Shown here: positions 55,452 to 63,185 of the stretch, piece after piece | How the letters are laid out: every line of letters begins with the position of its first letter | Position numbering within the stretch: the first letter of the stretch is position 1 | Source of the DNA: Prado023 sp963714995 | GTDB lineage: Bacteria > Actinomycetota > Actinomycetes > S36-B12 > CAIYMF01 | Length of the DNA: 64,000 nt | Direction: 5' to 3' | Assembly: GCA_963714995.1 (NCBI GenBank) | Contig: CAVQQP010000019.1 | Location: 506,428 to 570,427, forward strand | Position numbers and translations under genes: made by a program | The notes under the pieces: model-generated | What the model was told of the DNA's origin: nothing | Databases searched by the model: none | Seen by the model: the letters and a program-made list of their open reading frames with translations, nothing else

Positions 55452-55939
55452 GATCGTCCCCGGAACCGGTCGAGCGGGCTGGTCATCCGGGCTGTCACCG
55501 TGCGCTGGCCGGGCATTCCCGGGACTGCCACGTCGGCCAGCGGGAGGGCGCAGCGCACGCTCACCGTCACGCTCGACGGTGAGCCGACGGCCACCGCGAA
55601 GCCACTGACGTCCACCGAGCTGGTCAGCGGCTGGCAGGTGATCCCCTGGTCGCGCAGGGAGTCCCGCGCGGCCCGCTCGGCGCCGGCCTGCGCCGCGCGC
55701 GCATCCCGGGCGATCGACGCGGCGCGTGCCGCCGAGACCGCCGCCTGCTCCACGGCACTGCCGGCGGTCGAGATCCGACCCGCCACGATCACCAGCCCGA
55801 GCACGGCGAGCAGGGCCGGGGCGAGGATGGCCAACTCGATGGTCGCCGAGCCGCGGTCGGTCGCCGAGCCGCGGTCGGTCGCCGAGCCGCGGTCGGTCGC
55901 CGAGCCCCGGTCGGTCGCCCGCATGCGGAGGGCGATCAT
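55448..55939 (-). CDS. TadE-family protein with fourfold A-T-D-R-G-S N-terminal repeat
   Basis: 163 residues. The TadE hallmark R-G-S-A-T-I-E begins the single hydrophobic helix (about 29-55); the Glu is the prepilin position. Immediately before it the sequence A-T-D-R-G-S is repeated four times, extending the usual short leader. The rest is an exported domain with paired Cys. It overlaps both neighbours by 4 bases. TadE proteins are pseudopilins needed for Flp pilus assembly. Confidence 0.82.
   Translation of the reverse strand: MIALRMRATDRGSATDRGSATDRGSATDRGSATIELAILAPALLAVLGLVIVAGRISTAGSAVEQAAVSAARAASIARDARAAQAGAERAARDSLRDQGITCQPLTSSVDVSGFAVAVGSPSSVTVSVRCALPLADVAVPGMPGQRTVTARMTSPLDRFRGRS
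55843..55914. repeat. Four-copy 18-bp tandem repeat in the TadE leader
   Basis: Unit TCGCCGAGCCGCGGTCGG occurs at 55843, 55861 and 55879 without change and at 55897 with one substitution. The unit length is six codons, so copy number can change without a frame shift. Confidence 0.9.
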
Positions 55940-56313
55940 GGCGACGTGAACCGTTCGATCGGGCCCTCGGCGCGCTGGCGGACCGGCAGTCCGGGCACGC
56001 CGGGGAGCACGCTGAGGGCCCGACCGGTCACCTCGATGCGCAGGGTCGCCGCGGTCGCACTCGACGTGACAGTGCTGCCGACGAGCGAATCCCCCGCGGT
56101 CGCGTCGAGGAACGACTGGGCCCGCGCCCGCCCGGCCTCAGCGGCCGCACCGTAGGCACGCCCGGCGGCGACGCCCTCCTGCGCGGCACCCAGCGCAAGG
56201 CTGCGCGCGTAGGACCACAGCCCGACCTGGATGATCGTGAACACGACCAGCAGGAGCACGGGCGCCAGGATCGAGACCTCGAGGGTTGCCGACCCGCGAT
56301 CCCCCCGGGGCAT
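55936..56313 (-). CDS. TadE-family pseudopilin
   Basis: 125 residues. Leader M-P-R-G-D-R-G-S-A-T-L-E-V with the TadE R-G-S-A-T-x-E motif, one membrane helix (about 12-32), then an exported domain. Short leader, unlike its downstream paralogue. Its ATG overlaps the pilin gene's stop (TGATG) and its own stop overlaps the following TadE gene's start. The open frame continues upstream, but that part lies inside the pilin gene. Confidence 0.82.
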   Translation of the reverse strand: MPRGDRGSATLEVSILAPVLLLVVFTIIQVGLWSYARSLALGAAQEGVAAGRAYGAAAEAGRARAQSFLDATAGDSLVGSTVTSSATAATLRIEVTGRALSVLPGVPGLPVRQRAEGPIERFTSP

Positions 56314-56516
56314 CAGCTGATCTGGTCCGTGCGCGACTTGACGGCCGCGGTCAGGGTGGCGACCAGCAGGGTGGCCACGGTGATCAGGCCCAGCACGAGG
56401 ATCACGAGCTCGAGGGTGCTGGCCCCGGCCTGCGTGCCGCGGTTCTCCCAGCCGCTGCGGATGCGCCCGGTCAGGACGCCGGCAACGGTCAGGGTGGTGA
56501 TCAGCAATGCGTTCAT
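56313..56516 (-). CDS. Flp-type pilin-like small protein
   Basis: 67 residues. The chain starts with M-N-A-L-L-I-T-T-L-T and has R-G-T-Q-A-G-A-S-T-L-E-L-V-I-L-V, where G-A-S-T-L-E resembles the prepilin processing site of Flp/TadE proteins, followed by one 20-residue helix. A GGAGAGAG ribosome site precedes the ATG (first base 56516), stronger than elsewhere in the operon, as expected for a major pilin. It lies between tadC and the tadE genes, the usual pilin place. It could also be a third TadE-like minor pilin. Confidence 0.7.
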   Translation of the reverse strand: MNALLITTLTVAGVLTGRIRSGWENRGTQAGASTLELVILVLGLITVATLLVATLTAAVKSRTDQIS

Positions 56517-56536
56517 TTCTCTCTCCAATGGGTGGG

Positions 56537-57418
56537 TCAGCCGAACAGGATCCGCCAGAAGGCGGGGAAACCGAGTAGTGCCATGAAGGCCACGCCCAAC
56601 AGCGCGACCGGGATCGACATGCGCTCGCTGGCCTCATTGGCCGCCGTGACCTCGGACTGCAGCAGCCACGTGCGCAGCGACGCCGCCCGCGCGCGCAGGG
56701 TGGGGAGCACTGCGGCGCCGTCCTCGCCGGACAGCCGCATGATGTCGGCCACGTCGCCGAGCTCCGGCACGCTCAGCTCGAGCGCGAGCTCCGAGAGCTG
56801 CTGCCACGGGGTGCGACCCTCGAGGCGTGCGCGCAGCAGGGCGTCACGGATGTGCCCGAAGCCGGGCCCGTCGCCGATCGCGGCCGCGCGCTCCAGCGAC
56901 TCGACCGCACCCGCATCCGCAGCTCGCTCCAGCGCGACCAGCTCGAGGTAGACGCAGACGGTCCGCCGCATCTGGATGCGCGCGACCGCGGCCCGTCGGC
57001 GCAGCTCGACCTCGGGCAGGAACGACATCCCGACGGCCAGCCCGACCGCCGCCGCGACGGGGATCACCACCGGGAGCGCCATCCCCGCGATCGACAGGAT
57101 CGAGGTCAGCAGCACCGGGAAGGCCAGGCCCACGAACGCGTACCCCATCTTCTCCAGCGCCATCCGGGTCGGGGTCGTGCCGGTGATCGCGAGATCCGCG
57201 CGATGCCGATCGAGGCGCAGGGCCTCGGCGACTCGCACAGCCGCCCGACTCAGGGCCCGGTCGAGCGGGCCGTCCCCCGTGGCCATGTGCGGCACCGCGG
57301 CGGACCCCGACAGCCGGGCAACTCCGGCGGCAAGGTCCGGCACGGGTGCGCGCAGTCCGGCAACGACGAGGGTCACCCCCAGCCCGACGAGCGCTCCGGC
57401 GAGGAGCATGGCGGTCAT
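56537..57418 (-). CDS. tadC: TadC-like type II secretion F-domain protein
   Basis: 293 residues of the TadB/TadC platform family: one or two N-terminal helices, a cytoplasmic F domain (about 150-245; L-E-L-V-A-L-E-R-A-A and G-E-D-G-A-A-V-L-P-T-L-R), and C-terminal helices. Such proteins form the inner-membrane platform for Flp pilus assembly. The ATG (first base 57418) overlaps the stop of tadB (ATGA). The frame remains open upstream into tadB but without coding character. Confidence 0.82.
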   Translation of the reverse strand: MTAMLLAGALVGLGVTLVVAGLRAPVPDLAAGVARLSGSAAVPHMATGDGPLDRALSRAAVRVAEALRLDRHRADLAITGTTPTRMALEKMGYAFVGLAFPVLLTSILSIAGMALPVVIPVAAAVGLAVGMSFLPEVELRRRAAVARIQMRRTVCVYLELVALERAADAGAVESLERAAAIGDGPGFGHIRDALLRARLEGRTPWQQLSELALELSVPELGDVADIMRLSGEDGAAVLPTLRARAASLRTWLLQSEVTAANEASERMSIPVALLGVAFMALLGFPAFWRILFG

Positions 57419-58263
57419 GCGTCCGCCTCCTGGGCTCCGAGGATCCGGGCGGGGCGGGTGCTGCGGGTCATCGAGTGCATCCACCACAGCGCGGCACCGA
57501 AGAAGCCGAGGGTGGCGGCCAGCACGACCTGCCCGAGGACGGTGGCGTAGGGGCTGGTGTACCCGCGGTTGAGCAGGCCCGCCGCGATGATCAGCACCGT
57601 GATGGCCGTGACCGCGCGGGCGGTCGTGCGGGGCTTGGCCCGGTCGGCCTCGATGCGGCGCCGGGCGGCCACCTCCTCGCCCACGGAGTCCGCGATCGCT
57701 GTCAGCGCCGAGGCCACGCCCGGGCCGCGCCGGCGTGAGGCCAGGATCAGCGCGGCCACCACGAGGTCCGCAGTCGGGTCGTCGAGGTCGTCGGCGAAGC
57801 CACGCAGCGCCGACTCGGTGGGCGTGCGCGCCGCGATGCGCGCCGACAGGGTGGCGACCTCGGCGGCGATCGGCGCAGGTGCGGTCCTCGCCGCGGTCTG
57901 GATGGCCTGCTCGAGGCCGACCCCGATGGCGAGCACGTCGGCCAGCCGCCGCGTCCACTCCTCCACGGCCTCGACCCGGTCGATCTGGGTCTCGGCGCGT
58001 GCCCCGGCCCCGGACATGGCCGGCAGGCCGAGCGCGGCGGCCGCGGCACCGAGCCCGAGCGCCGGCCACCCCGTGAACGCCCACACGAGCAGGGCGATCC
58101 CGAGCGCAGCCGGCCAGCGCAGGGACGCCCTGGACCAGTCGGCGTGGTGGGCCCCGGCAACCCGGGCTCGTGGTTGCCAGCCGGTTGCCGCCGCGATCAT
58201 CAGGACGATCCCGCCCGCGGCAACGAGTGCGGCAACCCCGGCAAGGACCTGCGCCGCAGTCAT
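57415..58263 (-). CDS. tadB: TadB-like type II secretion F-domain protein
   Basis: 282 residues of the same platform family as tadC: paired N-terminal helices, a central F domain (V-E-E-W-T-R-R-L-A-D-V-L-A-I-G-V-G-L-E-Q-A-I and A-D-L-V-V-A-A-L-I-L-A), and two C-terminal helices. Partner of TadC in the inner membrane. It starts 10 bases after tadA and overlaps tadC by 4 bases. Confidence 0.85.
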   Translation of the reverse strand: MTAAQVLAGVAALVAAGGIVLMIAAATGWQPRARVAGAHHADWSRASLRWPAALGIALLVWAFTGWPALGLGAAAAALGLPAMSGAGARAETQIDRVEAVEEWTRRLADVLAIGVGLEQAIQTAARTAPAPIAAEVATLSARIAARTPTESALRGFADDLDDPTADLVVAALILASRRRGPGVASALTAIADSVGEEVAARRRIEADRAKPRTTARAVTAITVLIIAAGLLNRGYTSPYATVLGQVVLAATLGFFGAALWWMHSMTRSTRPARILGAQEADA

Positions 58264-58273
58264 CGGGCGGTCC

Positions 58274-59695
58274 TCATCGGACGGACCTGCGCACCGCCCG
58301 GACCGGGTCCAGGTGCGGCGTGTCGAGCAGCGACGGGTCGAACCCGGCGGCGATGAGATCGGGCAGGCAGTGCGGGTTGTGCGCGGGGACGGCGTGCCCG
58401 TCCGGGCCGGGCGTGAACACGGTCGTCACGACCGGGCGTCCGGACTCCCCGACACCGTCGACCTCGATGACCTCGGCCACGAACCGGTGGCGGACCCCGC
58501 CGCGCTCGGCGTCGTGGCGCAGGGTCAGGTGGACGATGAAGTCGATGCCGTCAGCCGCCGCGCGGTACGCGAACGAGTCGGTCATCCCGCCGCCCTGCTC
58601 CAGGCAGAGGTTCACGATCCGGTCCAGGGCCTTGCTCGCGGTCCGCGCGTGCAGGGTGCACATCGAGCCGTCGCCCACGCTCATCGCGTTGAGCATCGGG
58701 ACCACCTCCGGCCCGCGCACCTCCCCCACGATCACCCGCCGCACGTTCATCCGCAGGGCATCGACGACCAGGTCCGAGAGGGTCACCTCGCCGGACGCAC
58801 GACCGGAGGCATCGCGCTCGGAGGACCCGATCCGGGCCTCCATGGCCACCACCCGGGGATGCCGCTCGGTCAGCTCGTGCAGGTGCAGCTCGTACTCCCG
58901 CTCGATCGTCGCGAAGCGCTCCATCGGTGAGAACTCGGCGGCCAACGCGCGGAGCATGGTCGTCTTGCCCGCGTTCTGGGCTCCGGTCACGATCACGTTC
59001 TTGCCGGCCCGGATCGCCGCCCCGAGGAACTCGGCAACGGCCCGCGACATCGAGCCCCACTCCACCATCTGGTCCAGGGACACGTCGCGCACGCGGTGCC
59101 GACGGATGACGACGACGGGGCGTGGCGTGACCCAGGCCATCGCGGTCAGCCGGGAGCCGTCATCCAGACGCAGGTGCAGGCTCGGGCTGGCCGTCGAGAA
59201 GGACCGCTCGGCCTGTCCGGTGCGCGTCACGAGCGCCTGGATCAGCTCGATGAGCTCCGCGTCGGAGCCGGCCACCGGCTCGCCGCGAACCTCGCGTCCG
59301 TCGGCGTGGGCGATCCAGACGTTGTCGTAGCCGGTGACCTCGATGTTCTCGATCGACGGGTCGTCGATCAGCGGCTGCAGCCGGCCCATTCCGAAGATCG
59401 CCGCCATGACGCTGTCGGCGATCGCGAACTCCTCGTCGACCGTCCATGGGCGCTGGCCGGCGTGGACCCGATCGCGGGACCGGGCGACCAGGACCTCGGT
59501 CAGCAGCGTGCGCGCCAGCTCGCGGCGGGCACGCGGATCGGCGACCGGGGCCTCCCGCAACCGGATGGCCAGGGCATCGGACACCTCCCGGCGGACCTCG
59601 GCGACCAGGCCGTGATCGACGGGGATCGGCGTGGCGACGGCCATCGGTGTGGCGACGGCCAGCCCCGCGGAGGGCAGCATCTGGACGGCGCCCAT
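58274..59695 (-). CDS. tadA: TadA/CpaF-family secretion ATPase
   Basis: 473 residues. Walker A G-A-Q-N-A-G-K-T-T, Asp box region T-I-E-R-E-Y-E-L, Walker B-type V-G-E-V-R-G-P-E-V, and the His-box C-T-L-H-A-R-T-A. The N-terminal region before residue 100 is the CpaF helical domain. The ATPase powers pilus extension and, in some Tad systems, retraction. The stop of the TadZ-like gene overlaps its ATG (59695). Confidence 0.92.
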   Translation of the reverse strand: MGAVQMLPSAGLAVATPMAVATPIPVDHGLVAEVRREVSDALAIRLREAPVADPRARRELARTLLTEVLVARSRDRVHAGQRPWTVDEEFAIADSVMAAIFGMGRLQPLIDDPSIENIEVTGYDNVWIAHADGREVRGEPVAGSDAELIELIQALVTRTGQAERSFSTASPSLHLRLDDGSRLTAMAWVTPRPVVVIRRHRVRDVSLDQMVEWGSMSRAVAEFLGAAIRAGKNVIVTGAQNAGKTTMLRALAAEFSPMERFATIEREYELHLHELTERHPRVVAMEARIGSSERDASGRASGEVTLSDLVVDALRMNVRRVIVGEVRGPEVVPMLNAMSVGDGSMCTLHARTASKALDRIVNLCLEQGGGMTDSFAYRAAADGIDFIVHLTLRHDAERGGVRHRFVAEVIEVDGVGESGRPVVTTVFTPGPDGHAVPAHNPHCLPDLIAAGFDPSLLDTPHLDPVRAVRRSVR

Positions 59696-60507
59696 CAGCC
59701 GTGCACCTGCGCCGCCGACGGGTCCGCATCCGCCGCGTGGGGAGCCGGTAGGTTCTGATCGGCCCGGGCGATCGCCAGCGCCCCGAGATCCCCGGCGACC
59801 CGGCGCACGGATCGCGCGTACTCGCTGCGCTCGAAGCCGCGCCCCGGGTTGGCTCCCTCGGAGTGGACCCGGGCGCCCGCGGAGTCGAAGGCGAGGACGC
59901 CGACCAACGGGACACCGACCGCGTCGGCAACCTCGCCGGCTCGGTACGGCGACGGTGCGTCCACGACCAGCAGGTGCAGCGGCACCCCCGCCCATGGCCA
60001 GGCAGCGGCGAACCGGTGGGCGGACATGACCGATGCCAGCGACGGACGGACGAGCAGCACGGCCACGTCGCTGTCGGCCAGCCATGCCGCGCTGAGCCCG
60101 GAGCGGTCCACGCGGCCGGCGTCGACCAGCACGTCGGCACCTGCGCGGTGCCAGTCCGCGCGCAGCTCGGCGAGGACGTCCCACGCGAGCGGGAGTGCGG
60201 CGGCCCGCGCCTGGTCGGGGACGCCGGGCAGCACTCGCGCCGAGCCGTCCCCGCGCAGGTGCACGGTTGCCGAGTCCAGGGCGTCCTGGGCGGGGATGTC
60301 GCGGGCGGTCGCCAGCGGGAGGATCCCGGCGCTCGTCGGGACTGCGCCCTGCAGGACGCCTGCGGCGATGTCGCCACCGATCGGGTCGGCGTCCACCGCC
60401 AGCGCGCTGCGTCCCGGATGGGCGGTGGACCACGCCATCGTGAGCGCCACGGTCGCCGTCGTCGCGCCGGGTGAGCCCTTGGCGCTCAGGAGGCTGATGG
60501 TCGCCAC
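59695..60507 (-). CDS. TadZ/CpaE-like (MinD-family) protein with altered P-loop
   Basis: 270 residues from the GTG (first base 60507) one base after the SAF gene stop; an ATG at 60534 would add nine residues and overlap that gene. The N-terminal S-A-K-G-S-P-G-A-T-T is a MinD-type loop in which the Walker Lys after Gly is Ala, so ATP hydrolysis is doubtful, as in other actinobacterial TadZ-like proteins. D-A-D-P-I-G-G-D is the conserved switch I segment. It probably positions the pilus apparatus at a pole or septum. Confidence 0.8.
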   Translation of the reverse strand: MATISLLSAKGSPGATTATVALTMAWSTAHPGRSALAVDADPIGGDIAAGVLQGAVPTSAGILPLATARDIPAQDALDSATVHLRGDGSARVLPGVPDQARAAALPLAWDVLAELRADWHRAGADVLVDAGRVDRSGLSAAWLADSDVAVLLVRPSLASVMSAHRFAAAWPWAGVPLHLLVVDAPSPYRAGEVADAVGVPLVGVLAFDSAGARVHSEGANPGRGFERSEYARSVRRVAGDLGALAIARADQNLPAPHAADADPSAAQVHG

Positions 60508-60508
60508 G

Positions 60509-61183
60509 TCAGCTCCCGCTCGGCTCGACGACAAGGGCGACGTGCCCGTTGGCTGCAGCCACTGCCAGGGCCGGCCCGGCGGTCGACGCGGTCGTCACGT
60601 CGATGACCGTGACCCCGTTGATGTCGACCGGGCCCACCCGGACGACGGTCGCCGGGATCGGCGCCGCCGCCACGCCGACACCCCCGTCCGCCGCAGCCGC
60701 GTCCTCGGAGTCGACGGCGAGGATCCGGTCGCCGGCGCGCAGCCCGCCGGCGGGCATCCGCTCGGACGGCACGGCGATCGGGACCAGGACCCGGCCGGGG
60801 CCGGGCTCACCCGCTGGTTCGAGCATCCCCTCGGTCAGCAGCATCCCGGGGGTCAGGCGGGTCGTGGCCACCTGCCCCACGACGGCCGACCTCTCGGCTC
60901 CCGGGAGCACGGCGACCCCCGGATCCACCGACACCCGGGCGATCGTGATGTCGTCCGCGGTCACGACCTGCCCGTAGGCGACATCGGAGCGCACCGCGAG
61001 CACCTCCTGGCGCTGTCCGGCGGCGCCCACGAGCCACACGACGGTCAATGCCCCGAGCGCCGCGAGCAGGGCGCCGAGGCCGAGCAGCCACGGACGACGT
61101 CGGCCGCGGACCGGTGCCAGTCCAGCCGTCTGGCCCATCGCCGATCGAGCGGATCCGGGAGCCGAGGAGGGCGCGGTGGTCAT
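60509..61183 (-). CDS. SAF-domain (CpaB/RcpC-like) protein
   Basis: 224 residues: a cytoplasmic arm, one membrane helix (about 33-55), then a SAF domain (V-L-A-V-R-S-D-V-A-Y-G-Q-V-V-T-A-D-D-I-T) continuing into a beta domain. Tad loci usually carry such a CpaB/RcpC protein, which binds the cell wall and stabilises the pilus. The start is the ATG with first base 61183. First gene of the tadZ-tadA-tadB-tadC-pilin run. Confidence 0.82.
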   Translation of the reverse strand: MTTAPSSAPGSARSAMGQTAGLAPVRGRRRPWLLGLGALLAALGALTVVWLVGAAGQRQEVLAVRSDVAYGQVVTADDITIARVSVDPGVAVLPGAERSAVVGQVATTRLTPGMLLTEGMLEPAGEPGPGRVLVPIAVPSERMPAGGLRAGDRILAVDSEDAAAADGGVGVAAAPIPATVVRVGPVDINGVTVIDVTTASTAGPALAVAAANGHVALVVEPSGS

Positions 61184-61354
61184 GATCGTTCCCCTGGGAG
61201 CAGCACCGGACGCCTCCGGTGCGGGTGGTGGACGGATCCCGACGACGGGGTGGGAGCGGTGCTGGGCATGGACGAGTCCATCGCGCCTCCCCCTTCCGAC
61301 GTGCGGGCGCATCCGACATACCGACCATCGCGCCACGCACTGCGCAACGCCGAC

Positions 61355-61367
61355 ATATGCGGCATAT
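61355..61367. promoter_or_regulatory. Palindrome in the tad intergenic region
   Basis: ATATGC-G-GCATAT at 61355-61367 is a perfect inverted repeat in the AT-richest part of the 61184-61460 gap, about 170 bases upstream of the SAF gene. A related half-site (GACATACC) is at about 61315. It is a candidate operator for control of the tad genes. The rest of this gap (277 bases) shows no gene. Confidence 0.45.
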
Positions 61368-61460
61368 CAGACCGGCAGTATGGTAAAGAGCGAATCGGCG
61401 AACTCATAATCCGTCGGCGACCGGGTGCGCGATGCAGCGCCCACGTCCTCGCCGGCGCGG

Positions 61461-62351
61461 TCATGCGATCCCCCGCTCAGCGGCCCGCGTGTCCCATTCA
61501 GCGAGCCAGGCGCCGGGCCCGGCCGACCAGCGGCACGCAGTCGAGCGCAGCGCCCCCTGCACCGCCGGATCACCCAGGACCGAGGTGCCGTGCAGGACGG
61601 CGAGCTCGAGCACGCTGGGCCACTCCCCGCCCCCCAGCAGCACCCCTGCGAGGCGCCGAGCCTGCCATTCCGCGACCCCGAGGCGCAGCGCCACCCAGCG
61701 CCACCGGGTGGTCGGCGACCCGGACCGGTCAGGCGACGCGTGATCGGCGAGGATCGCGATCGCGTCGGCGGCGTCCGCGCGATCCCAGCCGGCCTCGACC
61801 AGGCCGTCGAGCAGCGCCGCCACGATTGGCCCCCGTTCCTGCCGGGGGTCCATCGGTGCCTGCGTGGGCTGCCACCCACCGTCCATCAGGTGGTCGAGGG
61901 AGATGGCCCACGGACGGCGGTCCGGGGATGCCACGAGCTCCACAGGGGGATGTCGCTCCGAGCCGGGTGCGGGTGGATCTGGATGGGTTGTCGTGCCCCG
62001 CTCGGACCCATCCCCGGCGGCGGGCTGCGGGAGCGCCCCGATCGAGCGCGCACCCGGAGTCCGGGAGAACTCGGATTCGGCGGCAACCGCCCGGCGGACC
62101 GCCACCCAGACCATGCCGCCGGGGTTCTCGGCCGTCCTCGCCGAGGGCCGGCGCAACGCGTCCCAGGCGGCCTCCCAGCCCGAGGCCTCCGCCTGGTCCG
62201 CAGCCGGCCCGCGCAACCCCGAGCGACGGACCACGGGCACCACGACGGCCCGGCGCACGTGGTCCAGCAGCTGCCTGCCGGGTGCGCTGTCCCACCCCTC
62301 GAGATCGACGCGGTGCAGCGACTCACGCAGGCACTGGGCGGTGAGGTCCAT
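61461..62351 (-). CDS. Conserved tad-locus protein of unknown function
   Basis: 296 residues, soluble, no signal peptide. Two helical regions are joined by a Pro/Glu/Gly-rich stretch (about 110-160). The C-terminal part (W-R-W-V-A-L-R-L-G-V-A-E-W-Q-A-R-R-L-A) looks like a helix-turn-helix, so a DNA-binding role is possible. I have no firm family name. It lies upstream of the SAF gene on the same strand, separated by the 277-base gap. Confidence 0.6.
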   Translation of the reverse strand: MDLTAQCLRESLHRVDLEGWDSAPGRQLLDHVRRAVVVPVVRRSGLRGPAADQAEASGWEAAWDALRRPSARTAENPGGMVWVAVRRAVAAESEFSRTPGARSIGALPQPAAGDGSERGTTTHPDPPAPGSERHPPVELVASPDRRPWAISLDHLMDGGWQPTQAPMDPRQERGPIVAALLDGLVEAGWDRADAADAIAILADHASPDRSGSPTTRWRWVALRLGVAEWQARRLAGVLLGGGEWPSVLELAVLHGTSVLGDPAVQGALRSTACRWSAGPGAWLAEWDTRAAERGIA

Positions 62352-62759
62352 GTCGGCACTTCCTTGTGGATGGCCGATCGACGCACGGCCAGGTGCGCCC
62401 GCACGGTGCCCCATGGACGTTGCCGCACTCGTTGCCGTGGGTGGCGCCAGCACGGTGGAAACCGGGCACCGCTCCCGCGGAGTGGCGTGCGGTGCACCCT
62501 CTGACCTGCGATGACGTGGTACCGGATGGCCGGCAACACTCCGCGGCGCAGGGATCACGTCGGTCCCAGCACTGGACTGGTCGCGGGCGCCATCCCCACG
62601 TCTGAGATGCGGACGCCTGCGATCCGCGCTGCCCACGTTGCCCGGCAACGGTCACTCGACGGGACGGCGCCCGCGGCACTGCTGCTGGACCCCTGCGCCG
62701 CGCACTGACGTGGTTGACGGCCGCACTCCAGAGCTGGCCGACCGACCACGGAGGTACCC
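62352..62759. other. 408-bp divergent intergenic region, no gene seen
   Basis: Between the conserved unknown (minus strand) and the small hypothetical gene (plus strand). Open frames cross it on both strands but none shows a ribosome site or family match. A GGAGGT ribosome site at its right end serves the next gene. I saw no hairpin or clear operator. Confidence 0.6.
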
Positions 62760-63185
62760 ATGACACCGCCCGCATCAGTCCCCGAGTTGGGACTCGTCGC
62801 ATGCCTTCCCGCCACGATGGAGGGACTCTGGACGGCCATCACGTGGACCCACGACGTCGCGGGGCTGCTCGTCGATCGTCCCGGGGAAACGGCAGGCGCT
62901 GCCCCGGACGGGGTCGTCGCCGCCTGCGCAGTTGCGGCCGAGAGCCTGGCGGAATCCCGTTCGGAGGCACTCCACCCGACCGCCGCTCTTCCTCGGGCGC
63001 GCGAGCTGAGCAGTGGCGAGGGACTGGCGCTCGTCAGCGAACTGACGAGCGAGTGCATCGACCTGGCCGTCGACCTGCTGGGCAACGAGGACGAGCCCCT
63101 GACCCCTGCCGAGGTCCTTGCGGTCAGCCGCGCCGTCACCGCGCTCTGCACCGCACGCAGCCTGGCCGAGGGCCGTGTCGCATGA
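62760..63185 (+). CDS. Small hypothetical protein
   Basis: 141 residues, mostly helical, no signal peptide, no family I recognise. It has a good GGAGGT site before the ATG and overlaps the next gene (ATGA), so the two are translated together. Ala/Leu/Glu-rich pattern suggests a coiled or bundle protein. Confidence 0.65.
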   Translation: MTPPASVPELGLVACLPATMEGLWTAITWTHDVAGLLVDRPGETAGAAPDGVVAACAVAAESLAESRSEALHPTAALPRARELSSGEGLALVSELTSECIDLAVDLLGNEDEPLTPAEVLAVSRAVTALCTARSLAEGRVA

